A stretch of 64,000 nt of DNA from Mycobacterium sp. Marseille-P9652 (lineage in GTDB: Bacteria; Actinomycetota; Actinomycetes; Mycobacteriales; Mycobacteriaceae). This document shows positions 9,701-17,812 of the stretch, one piece after another. The notes below the pieces were generated by a model, which worked only from the letters and a program-made list of their open reading frames with translations, was not told where the DNA came from and made no database searches. Both the position numbers and the translations under genes were made by a program. The stretch's first letter is position 1; every line of letters begins with the position of its first letter. The DNA lies in the NCBI RefSeq assembly GCF_902652685.1, contig NZ_CACRUY010000020.1, positions 1-64,000 on the forward strand, in the 5' to 3' direction.

Positions 9701-10798
9701 GTGACCGAGTCGGACTGGGGCAAACGCGGCGACATGATTGTGCACGAGTCGTCGCCGTTCAATGCCGAAGCACCCCGGTCCGCGTTGGCGGTGGCCGACA
9801 TCACCCCGGTCGACACTTTCTACGCCCGAAACCACGGGCCAATACCCGACATCGCCGCCGACGACTGGCGGCTGACGGTCGGCGGCCTCGTCGACCACCC
9901 CCTGGTGCTGAGCTTCGAGGACCTCACCACCAGATTTCCCACGCACACCGTGGTGGCCACGCTGCAGTGCGCGGGCAATCGTCGGGCGGGCTTCAACGAC
10001 GTCCGCCCGATCGTCGGCGAAGATCCGTGGGGCCCGGGAGCGACCTCAACCGCCGAGTGGCACGGGGTGCGGCTCGCCGACGTGTTGACCGCGGCGGGAG
10101 TGCGGCCCCGCGACGGGCTGCACGTCGCCTTCTGCGCCCCCGACCGCTCCAAACTCGCCACCCCGCCACAGCCGTACGGCGGCTCCATACCGCTGGACAA
10201 GGCCCTGTCGGACGAGGTGCTGCTGAGCTGGCAGATGAACTCGCGGCCACTTGCCCGGCCGCACGGCGCGCCCGTGCGGGTGGTGGTGCCCGGCTACATC
10301 GGCGCACGCAGCGTCAAGTGGGTGACCGACATCAGGGTGCAGGACTCCCCCTCGGACAACTACTTTCAGAGCACCGCGTACCACATCCTCCCCGCCGACG
10401 TCGATCCCGACACCGCCGAGCCGCACACCGGCTTCCCGCTGACGTCGGTCGCGTTGAACTGCGAGATCCTCGAGCCCGACGACGGGCGCAGCGTTGCGGC
10501 CGGCCCCCTGACGATCAGCGGTTACGCGTTCGCGGGCGACGACCGCCGAATCACGCGCGTGGACGTGTCACTCGATCGCGGCGAGAACTGGCGGCAGGCG
10601 ATTCTCGGACGAGACCTCGGCCCGTGGGCCTGGCAATTCTGGTCGTTGACGGCGGAGGTCGAACCGGGGCCGCTCACCATCACGGCGCGGGCGTGGGACA
10701 GCACCGGCGCCAGTCAGCCGGAATCGGCTGCCTCGCTGTGGAATCCGAACGGCTATGCGAACAACTCGTGGGCGTCGGTCACGGTTGCGGCGCGCTGA
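9701..10798 (+). CDS. sulfite oxidase family molybdopterin enzyme
   Basis: 365 residues with the two domains of sulfite oxidases: an N-terminal oxidoreductase molybdopterin-binding fold (about 20-230) and a C-terminal Mo-cofactor dimerisation domain (about 240-360). Cys90 in LQCAGNRR is the expected Mo ligand. HGAPVRVVVPGYIGARSVKW is the typical active-site segment. There is no Tat or Sec signal and no heme-binding cytochrome b5 domain, so a cytoplasmic enzyme passing electrons to an unidentified acceptor is expected. It heads a three-gene cluster with two rhodanese-domain proteins, which points to oxidation of reduced sulfur or sulfite. The substrate is inferred, not proven. Confidence 0.85.
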   Translation: MTESDWGKRGDMIVHESSPFNAEAPRSALAVADITPVDTFYARNHGPIPDIAADDWRLTVGGLVDHPLVLSFEDLTTRFPTHTVVATLQCAGNRRAGFNDVRPIVGEDPWGPGATSTAEWHGVRLADVLTAAGVRPRDGLHVAFCAPDRSKLATPPQPYGGSIPLDKALSDEVLLSWQMNSRPLARPHGAPVRVVVPGYIGARSVKWVTDIRVQDSPSDNYFQSTAYHILPADVDPDTAEPHTGFPLTSVALNCEILEPDDGRSVAAGPLTISGYAFAGDDRRITRVDVSLDRGENWRQAILGRDLGPWAWQFWSLTAEVEPGPLTITARAWDSTGASQPESAASLWNPNGYANNSWASVTVAAR

Positions 10799-10818
10799 GC
10801 GAAAGGTCCGGGGAGCAA

Positions 10819-12174
10819 GTGGTTGATGTGTCGGTCATCGAAACGTCGGGGTTGGGCGATCGCAGCTACCTCGTGAGCGACGGCTCCGTGGCCATCGCCA
10901 TCGATGTGCAGCGTGACATCGACCGGGTGCTCAAGTTGGTGAGTGGTCTGCGGGTCACCCATGTGCTGGAAACGCACATCCACAATGACTACGTGACCGG
11001 GGGCCTCGCACTGTCTCGGGCGCTCGGAGCCGAATACGTCGTCCCCGCAGGCGAGCCCGTCGAGTTCGCCTGCCGCCAGGTGGAAGACGGTGATCGGATC
11101 GACAGCGGGGGCGTCCATCTGGAGGTCCTCCTCACGCCCGGACACACGCATCACCACGTCAGCTACGCGCTGAAGGACGATTCCGGCGAGACCGTCGGCG
11201 TGTTCACCGGCGGATCGATGCTCTTCGGCAGCACCGGCAGAACCGACCTCGTGGCCGACGAGCACACCGCCGAACTGGCCCGGCTGCAATGGCATTCGGT
11301 TCGGCGCCTCGCCGGGGAACTTCCCGAAGCGGCGGCGGTCTACCCCACCCACGGATTCGGCAGCTTCTGTTCGGCGACGCCGGCCGACGGTGACGCCTCC
11401 ACCATCGGCGACGAGCGGCGGAAGAACCCGGCGCTGACCCAGGACGAGCAGCACTACGTCGACGACCTCCTGGCCAACCTCGCCGCCTATCCCGCCTACT
11501 ACGCCCACATGGGCGTGATCAACAGGTCCGGCCCGCACGCGCCGGACCTCTCCCCGCCGCAACCGGTCGACCCGCGTGCGCTACGCGGGCGAATCGACGC
11601 CGGCGAGTGGGTGGTCGACCTGCGCAAGCGAACGGCGTTCGCGGCCGGGCACCTTGCGGGAACCTACGGATTCGAACTCTCCGACTCCTTCGTCAACTAC
11701 CTCGGCTGGCTCTACCGGTGGGGCGCACCGCTGACGCTGATCGGGGACGACACCCGGCAGGTGGCCGACGCCCAGCGCGAACTCGCCCGCATCGGCGTCG
11801 ACAACCTGACGGGCACCGCAACCGGGGACATCGGCACGCTGGCCGCCGGGGAGCGGTTGCGCAGCTACCCGGTGCGGCCGTTCGAGGACCTCGCCGACGT
11901 ACTCGACAGCGACCACGTCGTGGTGCTCGACGTCCGCCAGTCGGGCGAATACGAAAGCGGTCACGTCCGCGGCGCGGTCAACGTCGCGCTGCACGACCTG
12001 CCCGAGCGGATCGGCCGGCTCCCCGAGGACCGCGAGCTGTGGGTCCACTGCGCCAGCGGCTACCGCGCATCCGTGGCGGCCGGCATGCTCGACCGCCACC
12101 ATCGCCGCGTCGTGCTCGTCGACGACGACTTCGCCAACGCCGAAAAGCTGGACCTCACCTCGAATTCACGCTGA
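10819..12174 (+). CDS. metallo-beta-lactamase fold protein with two C-terminal rhodanese domains
   Basis: About 451 residues. An N-terminal MBL domain of the persulfide dioxygenase type (about 1-245) is followed by two rhodanese folds. The first rhodanese (about 255-345) has no active Cys; the second has Cys411 in HCASGYRAS. The metal site departs from ETHE1-type enzymes. The first motif is THIHNDYVTGG (Tyr58 where His is usual); a second His set is at GHTHHH (109-113). The position normally TGD reads TGGS near residue 130, removing the usual iron-ligand Asp. Starts at GTG 10819 or GTG 10828, after GGGGAG. It follows the sulfite oxidase gene by about 20 nt, so persulfide/thiosulfate handling is the likely theme. 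The frame is open further upstream, but that part overlaps the previous gene. Confidence 0.8.
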   Translation: MVDVSVIETSGLGDRSYLVSDGSVAIAIDVQRDIDRVLKLVSGLRVTHVLETHIHNDYVTGGLALSRALGAEYVVPAGEPVEFACRQVEDGDRIDSGGVHLEVLLTPGHTHHHVSYALKDDSGETVGVFTGGSMLFGSTGRTDLVADEHTAELARLQWHSVRRLAGELPEAAAVYPTHGFGSFCSATPADGDASTIGDERRKNPALTQDEQHYVDDLLANLAAYPAYYAHMGVINRSGPHAPDLSPPQPVDPRALRGRIDAGEWVVDLRKRTAFAAGHLAGTYGFELSDSFVNYLGWLYRWGAPLTLIGDDTRQVADAQRELARIGVDNLTGTATGDIGTLAAGERLRSYPVRPFEDLADVLDSDHVVVLDVRQSGEYESGHVRGAVNVALHDLPERIGRLPEDRELWVHCASGYRASVAAGMLDRHHRRVVLVDDDFANAEKLDLTSNSR

Positions 12175-12235
12175 GCGAAAGCTCCGCGACGGCGGCCGGC
12201 CCGGGTATCACAGACGACAAGAGAACGGAGGAACC

Positions 12236-12832
12236 ATGAGCGCACCGACCGCCGACGCGATCACGTCGATCGAGCTTCGCGCATTGCTCGAATCGTCGGA
12301 CGAATCGTCGGGCACCCCACGCGTCGTGGATGTGCGGACCCCCGCCGAATTCGAAACCGCCCACATCCCCGGGTCGTTCAACGTGCCGCTGGACGTGCTG
12401 GACAAGCGCACCGCCGAGGTGGCCGCTCGCCTCGAGGACGACGACGTCGTGCTGGTGTGCCGGTCCGGACAACGGTCGGCCAAGGCCCAGACCTCGTTGC
12501 GGAACGCGGGACTGCGTGGCGGGCGCGTCCTGCAAAGCGGCATCCTCGATTGGGAGGGTCGGGGTTTCGCGCTCGACCGTGGGGCGCAGCGCTGGGACCT
12601 GGAACGCCAAGTGCGCCTCGTCGCAGGATCGGTTGTGCTGTCGTCGGTCCTCGGCAGCGTGGCCGTTCCGCGACTCAAATGGCTGGCCGCCGCTATCGGC
12701 GCCGGGCTCACCTATGCGGCCGTGAGCGATACCTGCGCCATGGCGACCGGCCTGTCCAAGCTGCCCTACAACCGGGCCGCGACACCCGACCCCGAACAGA
12801 TCCTGTCCCAGCTCGCGACGAGTTCTCCCTAG
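12236..12832 (+). CDS. rhodanese-like sulfurtransferase with membrane tail (YgaP type)
   Basis: 198 residues. Rhodanese domain at about 8-115 with active-site loop CRSGQRS (Cys75), then a DUF2892-type region beginning ERQVRLVAGS with two hydrophobic helices (about 125-180) and the family ending CAMATGLSKLPYN. E. coli YgaP has the same order and is a membrane-bound sulfurtransferase. A GGAGGAACC ribosome site precedes the ATG. It is the last gene of the sulfite oxidase/MBL-rhodanese cluster and may receive sulfane sulfur from the preceding product at the membrane. Confidence 0.85.
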   Translation: MSAPTADAITSIELRALLESSDESSGTPRVVDVRTPAEFETAHIPGSFNVPLDVLDKRTAEVAARLEDDDVVLVCRSGQRSAKAQTSLRNAGLRGGRVLQSGILDWEGRGFALDRGAQRWDLERQVRLVAGSVVLSSVLGSVAVPRLKWLAAAIGAGLTYAAVSDTCAMATGLSKLPYNRAATPDPEQILSQLATSSP

Positions 12833-12883
12833 GGGACAATCCGCTTCAAAAGCTCTTCAGGATCCGTTCACCGCCATCGGCGC

Positions 12884-12889
12884 TACGGT
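12884..12889 (+). promoter_or_regulatory. -10 element upstream of mez leader ORF
   Basis: TACGGT matches TANNNT and ends 6 nt before an ATG at 12896, the geometry of leaderless mycobacterial transcripts. Confidence 0.4.
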
Positions 12890-12895
12890 GACTTC

Positions 12896-12922
12896 ATGCG
12901 CAACGTCATCGGAGCCCGCTGA
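12896..12922 (+). CDS. predicted leaderless 8-residue leader ORF of mez
   Basis: ATG then seven codons (MRNVIGAR) and TGA. The stop overlaps the mez ATG as TGATG, so a ribosome finishing this ORF would be placed on the mez start. Predicted from the -10 spacing and the overlap. Such a short ORF could occur by chance; conservation across mycobacteria would decide. Confidence 0.35.
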   Translation: MRNVIGAR

Positions 12923-14568
12923 TGGGCGACCCGCACGCACCGCGGATCCCTGCGGCCCTCGCCGCGCCGAGCCTGAACCGCGGGGTGGGGTTCACCCACG
13001 AGCAGCGGCGCCAGCTCGGCCTGACGGGCCGGCTCCCGTCGGCGGTCCTCACGCTCGAGGAACAGGCCGACCGGGTGTGGCACCAATTGCAGGGCCTGGC
13101 AACCGACTTGGGCCGCAACCTGCTCCTCGAGCAGCTGCACTACCGCCATGAGATCCTCTATTTCAAGGTGCTCGAGGACCATCTGCCCGAACTGATGCCG
13201 GTCGTCTACACGCCGACCGTCGGCGAGGCCATCCAGCGCTTCTCCGACGAATACCGCGGCCAGCGCGGGCTTTTCCTGAGCATCGACGAGCCGGACGAAA
13301 TCGAGGAGGCGTTCGAGACGTTCGGGCTGGACCCCGACGACGTCGACCTGATCGTGTGCACGGACGCCGAGGCGATCCTCGGCATCGGCGACTGGGGCGT
13401 GGGCGGAATCCAGATTGCCGTCGGCAAGCTCGCCCTCTACACCGCCGGTGCCGGCATCGACCCCCGGCGGACCATCGCGGTGTCGCTCGACGTCGGCACC
13501 GACAACGAACAACTGCTGCGGGACCCGTTCTACCTCGGCAACCGCCACCCCCGCCGGCGCGGCGCCGAATACGACGAATTCATCAACCGCTACATCGAGA
13601 CCGCCCACCGCCTTTTCCCGCGGGCCATCCTGCATTTCGAGGACTTCGGGCCGCTCAACGCGCGCAAGATCCTGCAGACCTACGGCGACCACTACTGCGT
13701 GTTCAACGACGACATCCAGGGCACCGGCGCGGTGGTGGTCGCCGCGGTGTACGGCGGCTGCCACGTCACCGGCCTGCCGCTGCGCGAGCAGCGCACCATC
13801 GTCTTCGGCGCCGGCACCGCCGGCATCGGCGTCGCCGACCAGATCCGTGACGCCATGGTCGCCGACGGCGCCACCGTCGAGCAGGCCGCCGCCCAGATCT
13901 GGGCGATCGACCGGCAGGGCCTGCTGTTCGACGACATGGACGACCTGCGCGGCTTCCAGGCGCCCTACGCGAAGAACCGCCGGCAGTTGGGCGTCCCCGA
14001 GGGGCAGCGGGTGGGGCTGGTCGACGCCATCAAGCTGGCCTCCCCCACCATCCTGCTCGGCTCCTCGGCGGTGTACGGCGCCTTCACCGAAAAGGTGGTC
14101 GCGGCGATGACCGCGTCGTGCGAGCGACCGATGATCTTCCCGCTGTCCAATCCCACGTCCCGCATGGAGGCCATGCCGGCCGACATCCTGGAATGGTCGA
14201 AGGGCCGGGCACTGATCACCACCGGAACACCCGTCGCGCCGGTCGAATACGGTGGCACCAGCTACACCATCGGCCAGGCCAACAACGTGCTGGTGTTCCC
14301 CGGGATCGGGCTGGGCATCATCGTGGCCGGCGCCCGGCTGGTCACCCGTGGGATGCTGCAAGCCGCCGCGAAAGCCGTTGTCCTGCAAGCCAGTCCCAGC
14401 GCTCCCGGCGACTCGCTGCTGCCCGACGTACAGAACCTGCAGGGCATATCGGCGGCGGTCGCCGAGGCGGTGTACCACGCCGCCGTCGAGGACGGCGTGG
14501 CCACCAAGACACACGCCGACGCCCGGCAGGCCGTCCTAGAGACGATGTGGCGGCCCTGTTACGACTGA
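12922..14568 (+). CDS. mez: NAD(P)-dependent malic enzyme
   Basis: 548 residues, the large eukaryote-like malic enzyme form. Visible: the N-terminal malic domain with YTPTVGEAIQ (about 94-103), the metal/active-site segment FEDFGPLNARKIL and FNDDIQGTGAV, then an NAD-binding domain with GAGTAGIGVADQI (about 296-308). It oxidatively decarboxylates malate to pyruvate in the cytoplasm, linking the TCA cycle to pyruvate and supplying reducing power. Corresponds in position to Rv2332. Its ATG overlaps the stop of an 8-codon leader ORF. The convergent CAP-domain gene ends 5 nt after the mez stop. Confidence 0.93.
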   Translation: MGDPHAPRIPAALAAPSLNRGVGFTHEQRRQLGLTGRLPSAVLTLEEQADRVWHQLQGLATDLGRNLLLEQLHYRHEILYFKVLEDHLPELMPVVYTPTVGEAIQRFSDEYRGQRGLFLSIDEPDEIEEAFETFGLDPDDVDLIVCTDAEAILGIGDWGVGGIQIAVGKLALYTAGAGIDPRRTIAVSLDVGTDNEQLLRDPFYLGNRHPRRRGAEYDEFINRYIETAHRLFPRAILHFEDFGPLNARKILQTYGDHYCVFNDDIQGTGAVVVAAVYGGCHVTGLPLREQRTIVFGAGTAGIGVADQIRDAMVADGATVEQAAAQIWAIDRQGLLFDDMDDLRGFQAPYAKNRRQLGVPEGQRVGLVDAIKLASPTILLGSSAVYGAFTEKVVAAMTASCERPMIFPLSNPTSRMEAMPADILEWSKGRALITTGTPVAPVEYGGTSYTIGQANNVLVFPGIGLGIIVAGARLVTRGMLQAAAKAVVLQASPSAPGDSLLPDVQNLQGISAAVAEAVYHAAVEDGVATKTHADARQAVLETMWRPCYD

Positions 14569-14573
14569 GCCGC

Positions 14574-15083
14574 CTAGTGGGCGGGCTGTCCGTAGACGGC
14601 CACGACGACGGTGCGGTCCAGGCTGTTGTCCGACCACACCCCGATGCTGGTGTTCGCGCAGTCACGGATGATCGCCATGTCGTCGGGGTCGTGGTACCAC
14701 TGGTTGACCAGTTCCAGGCTGCTCATGGCCAGGGCCGGGTTGATCGCGACCGTCTCCGCGGCCCTGCCGCTGAAGCCGGCGGCGTTGGCCCGGTCCTGCG
14801 GCGTGGAACCGTCGGACCCGATGTCGCCGTTGATGTTCCGGTTGTTGATCATGTCCTCGGCGTGCCACTCGGCGGCCAGCGTCAGCGCGTTGTTCCGGAC
14901 GACGTCGTTCGTGCAGCCGGCCTGGTGTTGCAGGGTGTAAACGGCGGAGACGACGGCGCTGTTGAGCCGCTTGTTGTCGGCGTGGGCGACATCGGCCGTC
15001 GCCACCGCGGCGCACGAGGTGAGGACGGCGGCGACCACCGACCGGACCGGACCGCGCACCCGAACCACCACGTCCCGCATCAC
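14574..15083 (-). CDS. secreted CAP (SCP/PR1) domain protein, last gene of the mce operon
   Basis: 169 residues with an N-terminal export signal (hydrophobic core, cleavage probably after VAHA) and a compact CAP-like domain: LNSAVVSAVYTLQHQAGC, an AAEWHAEDMI helix, NINGDIGSDGSTPQDRA and WYHDPD. Two cysteines, about residues 58 and 142, could form a disulfide. The ATG overlaps the stop of the upstream Mce-associated gene (ATGA), making it operonic with mce. A CAP protein ending an mce operon suggests an exported accessory to the transporter. Ligand or function unknown. Confidence 0.75.
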   Translation of the reverse strand: MMRDVVVRVRGPVRSVVAAVLTSCAAVATADVAHADNKRLNSAVVSAVYTLQHQAGCTNDVVRNNALTLAAEWHAEDMINNRNINGDIGSDGSTPQDRANAAGFSGRAAETVAINPALAMSSLELVNQWYHDPDDMAIIRDCANTSIGVWSDNSLDRTVVVAVYGQPAH

Positions 15084-15691
15084 ACCGGATCGAAGTGCGA
15101 AACCAGCCAGCGGCCGTGCACCTTGTCCAACGCCACCCGGATGACGGGCTGGGTGTCGGTCGGGACGCCCTCGCCGATGGTCACCGTCTGATTGGCGAAC
15201 AGCAGCACCACCGCGTGGTCGGCGGCCACCGAAACGGGCGCCGCCGCAGTCACTTTGACCACCGCCGTGATGTGTTTTTCCCTGGCGCCCGGAATGACGA
15301 CCTCGTGGATCAGCGTGGAGTAGGCGTCCTTGAACTCGCCGGTCAGCCGTTCGCGCGCCGCGCCGAGGTCCTTGTCCACCGACTCCGGCTTGTAGGACAG
15401 GAGCGCGACGGTGTCGTCACTGGCCACCCGCACCGCTTCGGCCCGCGCCCCCGCGAGGTCGTCGGCCGAGCCGCCCGCCCACCTGAGGTACCCGGCGCCA
15501 AGCGCCAGCAGCAACGCCAATCCGGGCAGCACACCGAAAGCCATCACACGCTTGAACTCGATGCGCCGTTTCGCGCGCGCGCCGTCCGACGCCTGGTCCT
15601 CGCCGGTGGCTTCCGCATCGTCGTGCGTGGTCTCCTCGTCGACCACCACATCGACGTCGTCGGTGTCGGTCTTGTCACTCAGGATCGTCAT
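15080..15691 (-). CDS. Mce-associated membrane protein (second)
   Basis: 203 residues: an acidic Asp/Glu-rich cytoplasmic head (about 1-45), one transmembrane helix (about 55-75), then an extracytoplasmic alpha+beta domain of the Mas/VirB8-like type ending in HGRWLVSHFDPV. The ATG overlaps the stop of the preceding gene (ATGA), which fixes the start. Such proteins follow mceF in mycobacterial mce operons and are thought to stabilise or assist the lipid-import complex. Confidence 0.85.
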   Translation of the reverse strand: MTILSDKTDTDDVDVVVDEETTHDDAEATGEDQASDGARAKRRIEFKRVMAFGVLPGLALLLALGAGYLRWAGGSADDLAGARAEAVRVASDDTVALLSYKPESVDKDLGAARERLTGEFKDAYSTLIHEVVIPGAREKHITAVVKVTAAAPVSVAADHAVVLLFANQTVTIGEGVPTDTQPVIRVALDKVHGRWLVSHFDPV

Positions 15692-16305
15692 GGCACGAAC
15701 ACCACGTTCGACACCTTGGGGTCGCCCGCGACCGAGCGGACCTCGATGCGCATGCGCCACTCCCGCGGCGCCTCCTCGCCGACGGCGGTCCGTGACTTCA
15801 CCGCGACCGCGACCAGCACCTGGGCGGCGTCACCCCGCTGCGATTCCAGACCCGCATCGGTGACGGTGCCCTCCGATTTGGACTGCGCCGCCTTGACGAC
15901 GTCGATGAACGGCTTGGACCGCTGCTCGAAGTCGTCGCGGAACGCTCCGGTGGCCCCGTCGAGGATCCGCTGCACGTCGGCCTCGGCCTCGGTGTAGCTG
16001 ATCGTGGTGAGGTTCACCGCGGCCTGGCGGGCGGTCCGGACAAACGACTCACGGCGGGCCTGCTCCTCGTGCTTCTGGTAGGCGTGGTACCCCAGCCAGC
16101 CGGCCAGCGCGGTCAGCGCCGCCACGATGACGCTTCCGGCCACCAGGGCCGAGCCGACGTGGGAGAGCCGCCGACGCGACAGGCGGTCCCGCCAGCGCAG
16201 CGGTGGCGGCTCGGGTTCGGTTGCCCCACCGTCGATCTCATCGAGGACAGTCTCGGTGTCGCTGACGAGTTCGCCGTCGTCGGGCTTGTCGGGTTCGTCG
16301 GCCAT
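15688..16305 (-). CDS. Mce-associated membrane protein (first)
   Basis: 205 residues: an acidic N-terminal tail (about 1-45), a transmembrane helix (about 50-72) and an extracytoplasmic domain ending VSNVVFVP. Start chosen at the ATG with GTGAGGAG just upstream; the longer open frame upstream runs into mceF. It lies 37 nt after mceF and overlaps the next gene by 4 nt. Same fold class as its neighbour; expected to associate with the Mce complex in the cell envelope. Confidence 0.85.
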   Translation of the reverse strand: MADEPDKPDDGELVSDTETVLDEIDGGATEPEPPPLRWRDRLSRRRLSHVGSALVAGSVIVAALTALAGWLGYHAYQKHEEQARRESFVRTARQAAVNLTTISYTEAEADVQRILDGATGAFRDDFEQRSKPFIDVVKAAQSKSEGTVTDAGLESQRGDAAQVLVAVAVKSRTAVGEEAPREWRMRIEVRSVAGDPKVSNVVFVP

Positions 16306-16342
16306 GGTGCTCCTCACTGTCCCGGCCGGGGGCCGGGACCAT

Positions 16343-17812
16343 CTACGGTTGCGGGACGAGAAGTGACTGCCAGTTCCTGGCACGTGGGTGGGACAGATCG
16401 GACTCGGTGTAGCGGTGTCCGTCGGGGCCGATGTAGTCGCCGGTGGCCGGGTCGTACGTCGCGACCGCCAGCGGCGCGGGCGGCGGTGCGGTGCCCCGCG
16501 GCGGGGGCAGCCGCGGATCCTGCCCCGGCGGATACTGGGGCACCCCCTGGCCGCTGTAGGTGGCGTTGGGGTCGCCCTTCCAGTTGTAGCCGTCGTTGAG
16601 CGGCACGTACTCTTCGTCGCTCTCACACAACTCGACCGTCGGCGCGCGCTTCCAGGGCTTGGTCTCGCACGGAATGTTGCGCGCGCCACGCACATTGAGC
16701 TCGGAGTCCTGCGGGACGCGGCAGTAGAGCTCCGCGGCGGGCCGGTCCGGTGCGTCGACGTCGGCGGGTGAGCGGCGCTGGGTGGGCGGCAGGAAGCCCG
16801 TCGTGCATGGTGGGGGCAAATTCAGGTTGAGGTTGAAATCCAGGTAGAAGCCCTTGTATTCCTGCTTGCTGTACAAGTTGGGAACCAGGGCCGCCGACAT
16901 CACCGCGATGCCCTGCGGAAGCAACACCAGGATCTGCTCGATGTCGTGGCGGTACACCACGGCGATGTCGCCGAGGCTGACCAGGTTTGCCATCAGCACC
17001 GGCACGGCCGGCGCCACCCGGTCGAAGAGGGCCCGCCCTTCCTCCAGCCCGGAACTGCCCTGGGTCAACAGGTCTCGCACCGCCGCGTTCTGCGCCTTGA
17101 ACTGCGCCATGATGGCCGAGGTGTGGCTGGCCCACGTCCCGATCGCGTCGGACGTCTGCACCTGAGAGTTGAGCACGGCGGGCGACTGGTCGATCAGGGC
17201 GGCGAGCGGGTCGGCGGTGCGTCCTCCCGCGATGGCCAGCGCGGCGGACCCGTCCACGATCCGGGACAGCTCGGGTCCCAGCCCGCTGACGGCGCGGTCC
17301 GTCTCGTCGATCACGGTGCGCAGGTTGTCCCGTGGGATCGCCTGCAGCGCGCGGTTGGTCAGGTCGAGGAGGTGCCCGATGTCGACGGGGACGTCGACCC
17401 GCCCGGCCGGGATGACGTCGCCGGCGCGCAGCGGCCGGGACGGTTCGCCCTCCTTACCGGGGGGCGGCGTCAGGTCGAGGTACTGCTCGCCGATCGCCGA
17501 GCGGCTGTGCACCGAGGCCTGTACATCAGAGGGCACTTTGACGCCCGACCGCAAGGCGAGCACGGCACGCACGCCCGTCGCGGTGACGTCGACCGACTTG
17601 ACCTGGCCGATGTCGGTGCCGCGATAGGTGACGACAGATGTCGTGTAGAGCCCGCCCGAGGAGGGCAGGTCCACGGTGACGGTGTACTCACCGATCCCGA
17701 ACAGGGTTTGCGGCAACTTCATGAAGTTGAATGCCATTGCGCCACAGGAGACGACGGTGACCAAGGACAGCACGGCCAGCTGAATCCAGGTCCGGCGGTT
17801 CAGGCGCAGCAT
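16343..17812 (-). CDS. mceF: MceF-type substrate-binding protein of Mce lipid transporter
   Basis: 489 residues. N-terminal anchor helix (about 10-30), MlaD/MCE domain (about 38-115, with YRGTDIGQVKSV and AIGEQYLDL), a long helical region, and a Pro-rich C-terminal tail (about 400-489) typical of the sixth Mce protein. It forms part of the periplasm-spanning hexameric tunnel that carries lipids or sterols to the YrbE permease. Directly abuts mceE. Which numbered mce operon this is cannot be decided here. Confidence 0.9.
   Translation of the reverse strand: MLRLNRRTWIQLAVLSLVTVVSCGAMAFNFMKLPQTLFGIGEYTVTVDLPSSGGLYTTSVVTYRGTDIGQVKSVDVTATGVRAVLALRSGVKVPSDVQASVHSRSAIGEQYLDLTPPPGKEGEPSRPLRAGDVIPAGRVDVPVDIGHLLDLTNRALQAIPRDNLRTVIDETDRAVSGLGPELSRIVDGSAALAIAGGRTADPLAALIDQSPAVLNSQVQTSDAIGTWASHTSAIMAQFKAQNAAVRDLLTQGSSGLEEGRALFDRVAPAVPVLMANLVSLGDIAVVYRHDIEQILVLLPQGIAVMSAALVPNLYSKQEYKGFYLDFNLNLNLPPPCTTGFLPPTQRRSPADVDAPDRPAAELYCRVPQDSELNVRGARNIPCETKPWKRAPTVELCESDEEYVPLNDGYNWKGDPNATYSGQGVPQYPPGQDPRLPPPRGTAPPPAPLAVATYDPATGDYIGPDGHRYTESDLSHPRARNWQSLLVPQP

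Noticed and set aside
9583-10818. Long upstream extension of the MBL-rhodanese frame
   Set aside because: It overlaps the sulfite oxidase gene in another frame and its translation is Arg/Gly-rich; GTG 10819 or 10828 is preferred.
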